A program made the translations under genes and the position numbers. DNA of 64,000 bases from Faecalicatena contorta. Its GTDB lineage: Bacteria > Bacillota > Clostridia > Lachnospirales > Lachnospiraceae. The stretch spans positions 124,001 to 188,000 of the forward strand of contig NZ_QGDS01000006.1 in NCBI RefSeq assembly GCF_003149105.1, given 5' to 3'. This document shows, one piece after another, positions 33,675-41,936 of the stretch. Under the pieces are notes generated by a model. The model was not told where the DNA came from. It ran no database searches and saw only the letters and a program-made list of their open reading frames with translations. Position 1 is the stretch's first letter. Each line of letters opens with the position of its first letter.

Positions 33675-34667
33675 ATGAAAGAAAAAAAATCTATCTGGAA
33701 AACAATCACCGGTTCCCGTGAAGCAAGCTTACTGATTGTTCTGATCATTCTTTGTGCGGTTATTTCATTTAGAAGTCCTTCATTTCTGACTCTGAAATCT
33801 ATTTCAGATATGTTGAAGAACAATGCAGTTATTATGATAATGACACTTGGTATGCTGGGAGTACTGCTTATCGGCGGAATCGATATTTCTATTGCATCCA
33901 CACTTGCTTTTTCAGGAATGACAGTTGGTATGCTGCTCAAATATCAGAAGATTGAAAATACATTTTTATTGTTCCTGATTGCAATAGGAATCGGGGCAGC
34001 GTGCGGATTGATTATCGGTCTGGTTATTGCAAAGGGAAGGGTGCTTCCGATTATTGCCACTATGGGCTTTATGTATATATACCGGGGTATGGCATACATG
34101 ATAGGAAACAGCCAGTGGGCAAGTGCTGAAAATCTTGGGGATTTCAAGAATTTTGCTTTGGGTAAAGTTCTGGGTATTAATAATGTAGTATTAATTATGC
34201 TTATCTGCTATATTGTTTTCTTTATTATAATGAAGTGGACCAGGATTGGCCGAAAAGTGTATGCTGTGGGAAGTAACCGTGAGGCGGCATCAATTTCAGG
34301 CATTAATGCTTCTAACATAGAACTTATGGTGTACATTGTAATGGGAACTTTGGCAGGATTGTGCGGTGCCTTGGCGGTAGCGGTTTACTCTTCTGCACAG
34401 CCCAATATGCTGTACGGAAAAGAAATGGATGTTATTGCCGCCTGTGTAATTGGCGGTGTCAGTATGACAGGCGGACGCGGAAGCGTTGCAGGGGCATTTT
34501 TAGGCTCTCTGATTTTGGCTATTATCGCAAAAGCACTTCCTCTTGTAGGAATTGATTCTATTGCACAAAATACTGTAAAAGGTGCCATTATACTGACAGT
34601 AGTAATTTTGAATGTTATAACACAGCGTGTAATGGATAAAAATAATCTGAAAGGAAGGGAGATATAA
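33675..34667 (+). CDS. CUT2 sugar ABC importer, permease 1 (second system)
   Basis: The protein has 330 residues. The ATG at 33675 (MKEKKSIWKT) lies 11 bases after AGGAGG; an ATG at 33666 is too close to that site and one at 33603 lies deep in the ATPase gene. It is an RbsC-type membrane protein with about nine spans, with GIDISIASTLAFSGMTVGML near 70, GFMYIYRGMAYMIG near 133, YAVGSNREAASISGINASN near 200 and CVIGGVSMTGGRGSV near 258. It works with the permease encoded 2 bases downstream. Confidence 0.92.
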   Translation: MKEKKSIWKTITGSREASLLIVLIILCAVISFRSPSFLTLKSISDMLKNNAVIMIMTLGMLGVLLIGGIDISIASTLAFSGMTVGMLLKYQKIENTFLLFLIAIGIGAACGLIIGLVIAKGRVLPIIATMGFMYIYRGMAYMIGNSQWASAENLGDFKNFALGKVLGINNVVLIMLICYIVFFIIMKWTRIGRKVYAVGSNREAASISGINASNIELMVYIVMGTLAGLCGALAVAVYSSAQPNMLYGKEMDVIAACVIGGVSMTGGRGSVAGAFLGSLILAIIAKALPLVGIDSIAQNTVKGAIILTVVILNVITQRVMDKNNLKGREI

Positions 34668-34669
34668 TC

Positions 34670-35680
34670 ATGGCAGGAAAGTCAGGAAGAACCATTGCCA
34701 ATGTGCCTGAAAAATCATGGAAGAAAAGGCTTCTTTGCTGGGAAAGCATGTTGGTAGTATTATTTATCTTAATTAATATTTTTTGCGCAAGTATCTCCCA
34801 GAGTTACCAGTTATCTAATGTTTTAAGGGAAATGCCGAAATATCTGACAGAAGTGTTTCTGATGCTTTCAATGGCATACATCCTGATACTTGGAGAAATT
34901 GATATTTCAGTAGGTGCAACTGTATGTCTGTCAGCAACTATGACGTGTATGGCATGCAATAAGAACCTGCCGTTTATAATGGTGGTAATAGTCGCACTGC
35001 TGGTTGGTACAGCCTGCGGATTCATCAACGGAATGATTCTTACAAGATTTACGGAACTTCCTCCGATGATTGTAACTCTGGCTACTCAGATCATCTTCAG
35101 AGGAATTGCAGAAATTTCACTTGGAAGCGGAGGTTCTATCTCTTTAAGCAATGCGGATGGATTCCGTATGATTGCCGGAAAGGTAGGTATGATACCATAT
35201 ATCTTATTTGTAGTAATCATATTTGCAGTTATTTTTACTTTGATATTAAGCAAGACCACATTTGGAAGAAGTGTGTATGCAATAGGCTCTAACAGCCGGG
35301 CAGCTTATTATTCAGGAATCCATGTGCAGAAAATCCGTTTGATTATTTATACAGCAATGGGATTTATGGCAGGACTTGCGGCCTTATTCCTTACGTCCGT
35401 ACTTTACGGTGCAAATACGACAACAGGAAACGGATTTGAACTGGATGCAATTGCAATGGCAGTATTTGGCGGAATTTCTACGGCAGGAGGAAAAGGGAAA
35501 CTTCAGGGAGGTATTATTTCCGCATTCATTATTATCTGTTTGAGGATTGGTCTCGGTCAGGTTAATATGAACCCGCAGTTAATTCTTATTATCCTTGGCG
35601 CTCTGTTAATTCTGGCAGTATTGCTGCCAAATATCGGCGGAGATGTTAAATTAAAGAAAAAGGCAGCAGTAGCAAAATAG
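34670..35680 (+). CDS. CUT2 sugar ABC importer, permease 2 (second system)
   Basis: The protein has 336 residues. The start is 2 bases after the previous stop, with GGAGAT upstream. Membrane spans of the RbsC family are present, with LGEIDISVGATVCLSATMTC near 80, TELPPMIVTLATQIIFRGI near 131, YAIGSNSRAAYYSGIHVQK near 205 and VFGGISTAGGKGKL near 265. It corresponds to permease 2 of the first system but has only a short basic tail (KLKKKAAVAK) in place of the long charged one. Two different permeases per importer is a feature shared with RhaP/RhaQ-type rhamnose importers. Confidence 0.92.
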   Translation: MAGKSGRTIANVPEKSWKKRLLCWESMLVVLFILINIFCASISQSYQLSNVLREMPKYLTEVFLMLSMAYILILGEIDISVGATVCLSATMTCMACNKNLPFIMVVIVALLVGTACGFINGMILTRFTELPPMIVTLATQIIFRGIAEISLGSGGSISLSNADGFRMIAGKVGMIPYILFVVIIFAVIFTLILSKTTFGRSVYAIGSNSRAAYYSGIHVQKIRLIIYTAMGFMAGLAALFLTSVLYGANTTTGNGFELDAIAMAVFGGISTAGGKGKLQGGIISAFIIICLRIGLGQVNMNPQLILIILGALLILAVLLPNIGGDVKLKKKAAVAK

Positions 35681-35700
35681 ACTATTTAAAATGATACCAG

Positions 35701-35718
35701 GTGCCGGGAAGGTACTTT
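35701..35718 (+). other. Small stem-loop before the second binding-protein gene
   Basis: GTGCC-GGGAA-GGTAC (35701-35715, one G-T pair) is followed by TTT, 36 bases before the ATG. It is placed like the stem-loops at 20637 and 53836. Confidence 0.45.
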
Positions 35719-35751
35719 GTATAAAAAATTCCCAAAGGGAGGAAAGAAAGC

Positions 35752-36825
35752 ATGAAGAAAAAAGTTTTAAGCGTACTGTTATGTGTAGCAATGGCAGCGA
35801 CTTTGGCTGTTGGTTGTGGAAGCAAGAGTGATTCAGGAAGTTCATCAGACTCAAAAACGGAAGACACAGCTAAAACAGAGGATTCTGGAAAGAAAGTCTA
35901 TGCTATCGTAACAAAATCAGCAGGAAATCCTTATAATGAGAAGGAAGCAGAAGGATTCCAGGAAGTTATTGAAAAAGCAGGCGGAGAGTGTATCGTAAAG
36001 CATCCTGAGGCCGCAACAGCAGATGCACAGGTGTCTGTAATTCAGTCACTGATTTCTCAGGGCGTTGATTCAATTTCTATTGCCGCAAATGACGAGAATG
36101 CTCTTCAGGCAGCATTGGAAGAAGCTATGGCAGCAGGGATTAAAGTATCCTGCCTGGATTCCAAAGCAAATCCTGACAGCCGTCAGACATTTGTAAATCA
36201 GGCTGGTGTTTCACAAATCGGTCAAACTTTGATGGATGCTGTTTATGACATTACAGGCGGTGAAGGACAGTGGGCAATTCTCTCAGCTACATCCCAGGCT
36301 ACAAACCAAAATGCATGGATTGATTCAATGAAAGAAATCATGAAAGATGACAAATACTCTAAGCTGGAGCTGGTAGAGGTTGCTTATGGTGATGATGAGC
36401 CACAGAAATCTACAGACCAGACACAGGCTTTATTATCTAAATACCCAGATCTGAAAGTAATCTGCGCTCCTACAACAGTAGGTATTAATGCAGCAGCTAA
36501 AGTTCTTCAGGATGAAAAATCTTCTGTAAAACTGACAGGACTTGGACTGCCTTCAGAAATGGCAGAATACATTGGTGATGATGATGCTCATTCATGCCCG
36601 TACATGTATCTGTGGAATCCAATTGATGTAGGACGCCTTAGCGCTTATACTTCAATTGCATTGGTTGACGGAACAATTACGGGAGAAGCCGGAGACAAAT
36701 TTACTGCTGGGGACATGGGAGACTATGAAGTAGTAGAAGCAGCAGACGGCGGTACAGAAATCATCTTAGGTGCACCTTTCAAATTTGAACCTTCTAACAT
36801 CGCTGATTGGAAAGATGTATATTAA
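35752..36825 (+). CDS. Sugar-binding lipoprotein of the second CUT2 importer
   Basis: The protein has 357 residues. The signal peptide is MKKKVLSVLLCVAMAATLAV with lipobox LAVGC (Cys near 22). A Ser/Asp/Lys linker and a type I binding-protein fold follow (VYAIVTKSAGNPYNEKEAEG, then VDSISIAANDENALQAALEE, then KVSCLDSKANPDSRQTFVNQ, VICAPTTVGINAAAKVL and LTGLGLPSEMAEYI). It is the paralog of the protein at 20683. Its leader and signal peptide are almost the same as those of the binding protein at 53893 (GGGAGGAAAGAAAGC site, MKKKxLSxLLC), showing recent duplication or exchange. Confidence 0.92.
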   Translation: MKKKVLSVLLCVAMAATLAVGCGSKSDSGSSSDSKTEDTAKTEDSGKKVYAIVTKSAGNPYNEKEAEGFQEVIEKAGGECIVKHPEAATADAQVSVIQSLISQGVDSISIAANDENALQAALEEAMAAGIKVSCLDSKANPDSRQTFVNQAGVSQIGQTLMDAVYDITGGEGQWAILSATSQATNQNAWIDSMKEIMKDDKYSKLELVEVAYGDDEPQKSTDQTQALLSKYPDLKVICAPTTVGINAAAKVLQDEKSSVKLTGLGLPSEMAEYIGDDDAHSCPYMYLWNPIDVGRLSAYTSIALVDGTITGEAGDKFTAGDMGDYEVVEAADGGTEIILGAPFKFEPSNIADWKDVY

Positions 36826-36900
36826 AATTAAGAATTTATAATAAGCAAAAAGCAGACTCCACTAAAAATATTATTATCAGATAGTCTCAAACAAGTATGA

Positions 36901-36941
36901 TGAGGAAGAAGGTTCCGGAGAGGAATTTTCTTCCTCATTTT
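36901..36941 (+). terminator. Terminator after the second binding-protein gene
   Basis: TGAGGAAGAA pairs with TTCTTCCTCA, followed by TTTTG. It ends the importer operon 75 bases after its last gene. Confidence 0.75.
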
Positions 36942-36951
36942 GCAGCGTGTA

Positions 36952-36960
36952 TGCTATAAT
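36952..36960 (+). promoter_or_regulatory. Extended -10 promoter before the epimerase gene
   Basis: TGCTATAAT is an extended -10. No good -35 lies 17 bases upstream, as that place is taken by the terminator stem. Transcription would start near 36967. Confidence 0.5.
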
Positions 36961-37030
36961 GTAAAAAGTATTATCCGCATATGAAAGAGAAAAAAAGATG
37001 CAGCAAAAGAATTTCAGGAGGAACAGCGAT

Positions 37031-37876
37031 ATGATAAAAGAGTATACACTTGGCCTGTATGAGAAATCCATGCCATCTGATTTGAGCTGGAAAGAAAAGC
37101 TGATTGCAGCAAAAGAAGCAGGATTTGATTTTGTGGAAATCAGTATTGATGAGACGGAAGAAAAGCTTTCCAGGCTGGATATGACAACGGAGGAACGTTT
37201 GGGGCTTGCAGGTCTGATGCAGGAAACCGGCATCCCAATCCGTACCATGTGTCTGAGCGGACACCGGAAGTACCCGTTGGGGAGCAGTGACCCGTCTGTC
37301 TGCGGGAGAGGCATGGAGATTATGGAAAAGGCTCTCCGCCTTGCAGATGACTTGGGTATACGGATTATCCAACTGGCCGGATACGATGTTTATTATGAAG
37401 ATTCAGACCTTGAAACAAAGAAGCGTTTCCTTGCAAACCTAAAGAAATCCGCTGATATGGCTGCAAAGCTGGGAATTCTGATGGGATTTGAGACTATGGA
37501 AAATGAATTTATGAACACGGTAGAGAAGGCCATGAAATATGTGACTCTGGTCGGCTCTCCATACTTGGGAGTATACCCGGACCTGGGAAATATTACCAAT
37601 GCGGCGGAAGCTTATAAAAATGATGTACTGGAAGACTTGGAGCTTGGAAGAGGGCATATTGTAGCAATGCACTTCAAAGAAACTGTTCCGGGTAAATTCA
37701 GGGAGATTCCTTTTGGGACCGGGCATGTAGATTTTGAAAGCGGAGCAAAAACGGCATGGGAATTAGGAGTTCGGAAGTTTGTTACTGAATTCTGGTACAC
37801 CGGAAATCCTGAATGGAAGAAAGATTTAGAATTTGCAAATACGATGTTTACGAATATATTGAGTTTATTAAAGTAG
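37031..37876 (+). CDS. L-ribulose/L-xylulose-5-phosphate 3-epimerase family (UlaE-like)
   Basis: The protein has 281 residues. The ATG at 37031 has AGGAGG upstream and is preferred to 36998. It is a TIM-barrel protein with YTLGLYEKSMPSDLSWKEKL at the start, DFVEISIDETEEKLSRLDM near 32, GIPIRTMCLSGHRKYPLGS near 73, GFETMENEFMN near 155, GVYPDLGNI near 184, HIVAMHFKETVPGKFRE near 210 and KFVTEFW near 257. The Glu/Asp/His/Glu pattern is that of metal-binding UlaE/SgbU. It likely epimerises a ketose or ketose phosphate at C3. It is paired with the mutarotase gene 26 bases downstream. Confidence 0.85.
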   Translation: MIKEYTLGLYEKSMPSDLSWKEKLIAAKEAGFDFVEISIDETEEKLSRLDMTTEERLGLAGLMQETGIPIRTMCLSGHRKYPLGSSDPSVCGRGMEIMEKALRLADDLGIRIIQLAGYDVYYEDSDLETKKRFLANLKKSADMAAKLGILMGFETMENEFMNTVEKAMKYVTLVGSPYLGVYPDLGNITNAAEAYKNDVLEDLELGRGHIVAMHFKETVPGKFREIPFGTGHVDFESGAKTAWELGVRKFVTEFWYTGNPEWKKDLEFANTMFTNILSLLK

Positions 37877-37902
37877 GAAATATAAGCATAGGGAGATAAC
37901 AA

Positions 37903-38217
37903 ATGACTAGAAAAAGCTTTAAAATGAAATTATATCCGGGGATGGAAGAAGAATACGAAAAGAGACACAATACTCTCTGGCCGGAAATGAGAGATATGAT
38001 TCATGAATACGGTGGTTCCAATTATTCTATATTCCTGGACAAAGAAACCAGTATCCTTTACGGCTATATCGAGCTGGAGGACCCGGAGAAATGGGACAAG
38101 AGTGCAGATACAGAGATTTGCCGCAAATGGTGGGATTACATGGCGGATATTATGGAAACAAACCCGGATAATAGTCCGGCAGCTGTTGACCTCATCCCTG
38201 TATTCCATTTAGACTAA
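37903..38217 (+). CDS. rhaM: L-rhamnose mutarotase (RhaM)
   Basis: The protein has 104 residues. It has the full RhaM pattern: KMKLYPGMEEEYEKRHNTLW near the start (with the catalytic His), HEYGGSNYSIFLDKE near 36, LYGYIELED near 56 and a final W..YM. RhaM interconverts the alpha and beta anomers of L-rhamnose, and it may also act on a related sugar. Its place after a sugar importer and epimerase supports import of rhamnose or a similar hexose. It is co-transcribed with the gene at 37031 and followed by an 18-base inverted repeat. Confidence 0.88.
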   Translation: MTRKSFKMKLYPGMEEEYEKRHNTLWPEMRDMIHEYGGSNYSIFLDKETSILYGYIELEDPEKWDKSADTEICRKWWDYMADIMETNPDNSPAAVDLIPVFHLD

Positions 38218-38231
38218 CTGAAGAAAGAAAT

Positions 38232-38285
38232 ATAATCTCGGTTTTATAATTATCAATTGACAATTTATGAAACCGAGATTATTAT
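38232..38285 (+). promoter_or_regulatory. Strong promoter overlapping a long inverted repeat
   Basis: TTGACA (38257-38262) and TATTAT (38280-38285) have a 17-base spacer. An 18-base inverted repeat (arms 38232-38249 and 38266-38283, one mismatch) overlaps the promoter, with the -35 in the loop and the -10 in the right arm. The repeat may terminate upstream transcripts or be a binding site. Confidence 0.7.
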
Positions 38286-38299
38286 ATAAATATAAACAT

Positions 38300-38317
38300 A
38301 ACCGAAACGTTTCGGTT
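38300..38317. promoter_or_regulatory. LacI-family operator, perfect 18-bp palindrome
   Basis: AACCGAAACGTTTCGGTT is a perfect palindrome with the CG centre preferred by LacI/CcpA-type repressors. It lies just after the predicted start of transcription from 38257-38285, so binding would block elongation. The LacI gene at 39388 is the obvious candidate. Confidence 0.8.
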
Positions 38318-38340
38318 TCGCTTAAAGGAGGATAATATAT

Positions 38341-39192
38341 ATGCCATTAGTTACATCAGAACAAATGTTACAGGACGCTCAGGCAGGAGGATACGCAGTA
38401 GGTGCTTTTAATGTGGAAAACATGGAGATGGTGAAGGCAGTCATCGCTGCTGCAGAGGAGCTGCGTGCACCGGTTATGCTGCAGACTACAGGATCTACTA
38501 TAAAGTACGGTTCTATGGAAACTTATGTTGCAATCGTGGCTGCGGAGGCTAAGAAGGCTACTGTTCCGGTATGCCTGCATCTGGATCACGGCAGCAGCTT
38601 TGAGCTTGCTGTTCAGGCAATAAAAGCTGGATATACCTCTGTTATGATTGACGGTTCACATGAGGACTTCGAGAATAACATCGCTGTCAGCAAAAAGGTT
38701 GTGGATGTGGCGAATGCATGTGGTATTCCGGTAGAAGCAGAGCTTGGCAAGGTAGGCGGAAAAGAAGATGATATAGAGGCTGAGCTGGACACAAATACAG
38801 ATCCGGCGGAAGCGAAGGAATTTGTTGAGAGGACAGGTATTACATCTCTTGCTATAGCAATTGGGACTGCCCACGGCTTTTACGCAGGAACGCCTGTATT
38901 AGATAAGGAAAGAGTTTCCGATATTAGAAAAGTAGTATCCATTCCGCTGGTACTTCACGGGGGGTCTGGTTTAAGTGATGAGGATGTAAAAGAATGTATA
39001 CAGCGCGGTATGTGTAAAGTGAACTTTGCAACAGAGCTGCGTGCAGCGTATACAGAAGCAGTCAAGAAACTTCTCACTGAGGCTCCTAATACCATTGATC
39101 CCAAGAAGCTGGGTATTGTAGGAATGGAAGCAGTGAAATCTCTGGTTATGGACCGTATGAAAGTGTGCGGATGTGATAATAAGGTAAATTAG
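38341..39192 (+). CDS. Class II ketose-bisphosphate aldolase (GatY/KbaY/FbaA family)
   Basis: The protein has 283 residues behind AAAGGAGG. The zinc and substrate residues are in place: CLHLDHGSSFE (Asp82-His83 region), IDGSHEDFENN near 103, EAELGKVGGKEDD near 133, IGTAHGFY near 177 and LVLHGGSGLSDEDV near 203. Family members cleave fructose- or tagatose-1,6-bisphosphate, or ketose-1-phosphates. A GatZ-like subunit is encoded at 43005, so a tagatose-bisphosphate aldolase of two subunits is plausible. It is transcribed from the LacI-controlled promoter upstream. Confidence 0.9.
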   Translation: MPLVTSEQMLQDAQAGGYAVGAFNVENMEMVKAVIAAAEELRAPVMLQTTGSTIKYGSMETYVAIVAAEAKKATVPVCLHLDHGSSFELAVQAIKAGYTSVMIDGSHEDFENNIAVSKKVVDVANACGIPVEAELGKVGGKEDDIEAELDTNTDPAEAKEFVERTGITSLAIAIGTAHGFYAGTPVLDKERVSDIRKVVSIPLVLHGGSGLSDEDVKECIQRGMCKVNFATELRAAYTEAVKKLLTEAPNTIDPKKLGIVGMEAVKSLVMDRMKVCGCDNKVN

Positions 39193-39333
39193 TTACAGTT
39201 CAGCCATAAGCTAGATTCCGCTCTGCTGAATCTAGCTTTGGCAGAGCGCCATATAACTTTCAACAACATATGTATACGAAAGCAAGCTTTCTTCTACATA
39301 TGCCGTTGAAAAGTTGCATGGCTGAACTGTAAC
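39192..39333. repeat. 142-bp highly structured element with 16-bp perfect inverted ends
   Basis: GTTACAGTTCAGCCAT (39192-39207) is matched by its exact reverse complement at 39318-39333. Inside are AAGCTAGATTC/GAATCTAGCTT, CGCTCTGC/GCAGAGCG, CATATGTA/TACATATG and GAAAGC/GCTTTC pairs, so nearly the whole element can fold. No coding capacity is seen. It starts in the stop codon of the aldolase gene, as the related short element at 14724 does after pduT. It is likely a dispersed, non-autonomous intergenic repeat. Confidence 0.8.
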
Positions 39334-39387
39334 GTAAAATAGTCTTTTCTGTGAAGAGAAGTAAGACAGGCAAAGGCAGGGGAAATC

Positions 39388-40389
39388 ATGGCAGCAACAA
39401 TGAAGGACATAGCGAAGCAGACGGGCCTTGGACTTGCAACGATTTCCTCCTATCTAAATGGAGGGAATGTTAGAGAAAAAAATCGGATTAAGATAGAAGA
39501 AGCAATAGAAGAACTTAATTTTGAAGTCAATGAAGTAGCAAGAGGGCTCAAGACAAATAAGACGAAGACAATCGGAGTTATCATTCCTGAACTGAATATG
39601 GCTTTTTGTACCCAAATTATTACGGAAGTAGAGGACTTGCTTAGAAGCCGCGGATATGCCACGATTATATGTGACTGCCGCAGTGACGAGAAGCGTGAGG
39701 AAGAGGCTGTAGAATTTTTGTTCCACCGGCGTGTGGACGGCCTGATTATTATGCCCTCGGGAAAGCAGGGGAAACATTTGAAAAAGTTTACCAGAGCAGG
39801 CAAGCCTGTGGTATTAATAGACAGAAAGCTAAAAGAGATTGAATGTGATTGTGTGCTGGTAGATAATGAGTGGGCGTCCAGGGACGCCGTAGAGAGACTG
39901 CTTGCTGCGGGGCATAAGCGTATTGGCATGATTGCAGGCCCTCAGGATATTTATACGGCAAAAGAACGGTACCGCGGATATTGTACCGCAATGGAAAATG
40001 CCGGGCTTTTGACAGAGGATAGATTGGTTGCACATGGGGATTATACAATTGAGAGCGGTGCAGCGGCCATGAAAGAGCTTGTCAGCCGGAACCCTGATAT
40101 GACAGCAGTTTTTGTATCAAATTACGAGATGACTATGGGGGCAATTATTGAAATCAATGAATTGGGAATTGAGATTCCGGGGCAGTTGTCCTTCATTGGA
40201 TTTGATAATGTGGAGTTTGCCAAGGCGAATATCCCAAGGCTTAGTATTGTAATCCAGCCTACACAGGAGATTGCAGGTCATGTATCTGAATTGATGCTGA
40301 GAAGACTGGAGGAGAATGGTAATCAGAGCGAAAGAGAGACCATAAAGCTAAGGACAAGCTTCGTGGAAGGAAAATCTGTCAAAGAATAA
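39388..40389 (+). CDS. LacI-family transcriptional regulator
   Basis: The protein has 333 residues. An N-terminal helix-turn-helix (TMKDIAKQTGLGLATISSYL, residues 4-23) and hinge helix precede a type I binding-protein core (KTKTIGVIIPELNMAFCTQI, RVDGLIIMPSG, VVLIDRKLKEIECDCVLVDN, GHKRIGMIAGP and TAVFVSNYEMTMGA, FIGFDN). It binds DNA in the absence of its sugar or sugar-phosphate ligand. The perfect palindrome at 38300-38317 one gene upstream is its likely site. The gene lies inside the set it controls, between the aldolase and the FGGY kinase, which suggests feedback control. Confidence 0.92.
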   Translation: MAATMKDIAKQTGLGLATISSYLNGGNVREKNRIKIEEAIEELNFEVNEVARGLKTNKTKTIGVIIPELNMAFCTQIITEVEDLLRSRGYATIICDCRSDEKREEEAVEFLFHRRVDGLIIMPSGKQGKHLKKFTRAGKPVVLIDRKLKEIECDCVLVDNEWASRDAVERLLAAGHKRIGMIAGPQDIYTAKERYRGYCTAMENAGLLTEDRLVAHGDYTIESGAAAMKELVSRNPDMTAVFVSNYEMTMGAIIEINELGIEIPGQLSFIGFDNVEFAKANIPRLSIVIQPTQEIAGHVSELMLRRLEENGNQSERETIKLRTSFVEGKSVKE

Positions 40390-40414
40390 ACCACTGTGTT
40401 TCGAGGAGGAAGGA

Positions 40415-41935
40415 ATGGAGCAGTATTTATTAGGAATTGATATAGGAACAAGTGCATGTAAAATTGCTGTATTTAACCGGGAAGGCGAGGTCATTGCAAC
40501 GGCAAATGGAGATTATCCGGTATATTATCCTCATCCGGGCTGGGCAGAGCAGAACCCAGATGAATGGTGGACAGCGGTATGCGGTGCTATAAAAGAGATC
40601 TTGCAGAAGGGCAGTATTTTACCGGAGCAAATTGCAGGGGTTGGAATTGACGGACAGAGCTGGTCAGCAATTCCCATGGACAAGGATGGTAATGTATTGA
40701 CCAATACTCCTATCTGGATGGATACAAGAGCTGCGGATATCTGTGAGGAGCTGAATGAAAAGATTGGAGCCGATAATATATTCCAGCTTTCAGGAAACTC
40801 TTTACAGCCATCCTATTCTACAGCGAAAATCATCTGGTATCAGAGAAATCTGCCGGATGTATATGAACGGACCTATAAGGTTCTGCAATCCAACAGTTAT
40901 ATTGCATATAGATTGACAGGAGAGTTCACCCAGGAATTATCCCAGGGATATGGCCTGCATTGTTTTGACATGCGTACAGGGACCTGGAATGAGGACATGG
41001 GGAAGAAGTTAGGTATTCCGAAAGAACTGCTGCCCGACATCTATCCATGCCATGAAGTCGTTGGAACGGTAACCTCAAAAGCTTCCAGGGAATGTGGATT
41101 GGCTGTGGGAACTCCAGTCGTGGCAGGCGGCCTGGATGCTGCATGCGGAACACTTGGAGCAGGGGTTATCCATCCTGGAGAGACGCAGGAACAGGGCGGC
41201 CAGGCAGGCGGTATGAGCATTTGTACCGATACCTATAAAGCGGACCCAAGACTAATTTTGAGCTATCACGTAATTCCGGGGCACTGGCTTCTTCAGGGAG
41301 GGACAACCGGCGGCGGCGGTGTTATGAGATGGCTGGAAAAACAGTTCGGGGACTATGAGCGGGAAGAAGGAAAAAGGCAGGGGAAGAATTCTCTTGTTCT
41401 GTTTAATGAGATGGCAGAAATGGTGGCGCCGGGAAGTGATGGCTTAGTGTTCCTTCCCTATATGTCCGGTGAGCGTTCTCCTATTTGGGACCCAAATGCA
41501 AAAGGGGTCTTTTATGGCCTGGATTTCAGTAAGACAAAAGCCCACTTTATCAGATCTGCCATGGAAGGGGTTGCCTATTCTTTAAAGCATAATCTGGACG
41601 CGGCGAAGGAGGCAGGTGCTGAAGTCAGTGTGCTTCGCTCTATGGGCGGCTCAGCGAATTCCCTGTTATGGACACAGATAAAATCTGATATTACCGGAAA
41701 ACCAATTATTGTGCCTTCATCAGACACGGCAACTACACTCGGGGCAGTTATTCTGGCAGGCGTAGGCGTTGGAATGTATAAGGACTTTGAGGAAGCAGTA
41801 GCCCTGACGGTGGAAAACAAACGGTCACATGAGCCGAATTTACAGAATGCGCAGGCGTATGAAAAGAATTATCAGGTCTATTTGGAACTTTATCATAATT
41901 TAAAAGAAACAATGAAAAAGACAGGAGGCAGGTAA
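40415..41935 (+). CDS. FGGY-family carbohydrate kinase (xylulokinase-like)
   Basis: The protein has 506 residues behind CGAGGAGG. The FGGY fold has LLGIDIGTSACKIAVFN at the start, GWAEQNPDEWW near 50, GVGIDGQSWSAIPMD near 79, PIWMDTRA near 100, AGGLDAACGTLGAGV near 235, GTTGGGGVMRWLE near 300, PYMSGERSPIWDPNAKGVF near 350 and MGGSANSLLWTQIKSDITGK near 410. The family phosphorylates sugars or polyols at a terminal hydroxyl; the xylulokinase-like layout does not fix the substrate. It is 1 base apart from the GatD-like gene and belongs to the LacI-controlled set. Confidence 0.88.
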   Translation: MEQYLLGIDIGTSACKIAVFNREGEVIATANGDYPVYYPHPGWAEQNPDEWWTAVCGAIKEILQKGSILPEQIAGVGIDGQSWSAIPMDKDGNVLTNTPIWMDTRAADICEELNEKIGADNIFQLSGNSLQPSYSTAKIIWYQRNLPDVYERTYKVLQSNSYIAYRLTGEFTQELSQGYGLHCFDMRTGTWNEDMGKKLGIPKELLPDIYPCHEVVGTVTSKASRECGLAVGTPVVAGGLDAACGTLGAGVIHPGETQEQGGQAGGMSICTDTYKADPRLILSYHVIPGHWLLQGGTTGGGGVMRWLEKQFGDYEREEGKRQGKNSLVLFNEMAEMVAPGSDGLVFLPYMSGERSPIWDPNAKGVFYGLDFSKTKAHFIRSAMEGVAYSLKHNLDAAKEAGAEVSVLRSMGGSANSLLWTQIKSDITGKPIIVPSSDTATTLGAVILAGVGVGMYKDFEEAVALTVENKRSHEPNLQNAQAYEKNYQVYLELYHNLKETMKKTGGR

Positions 41936-41936
41936 A

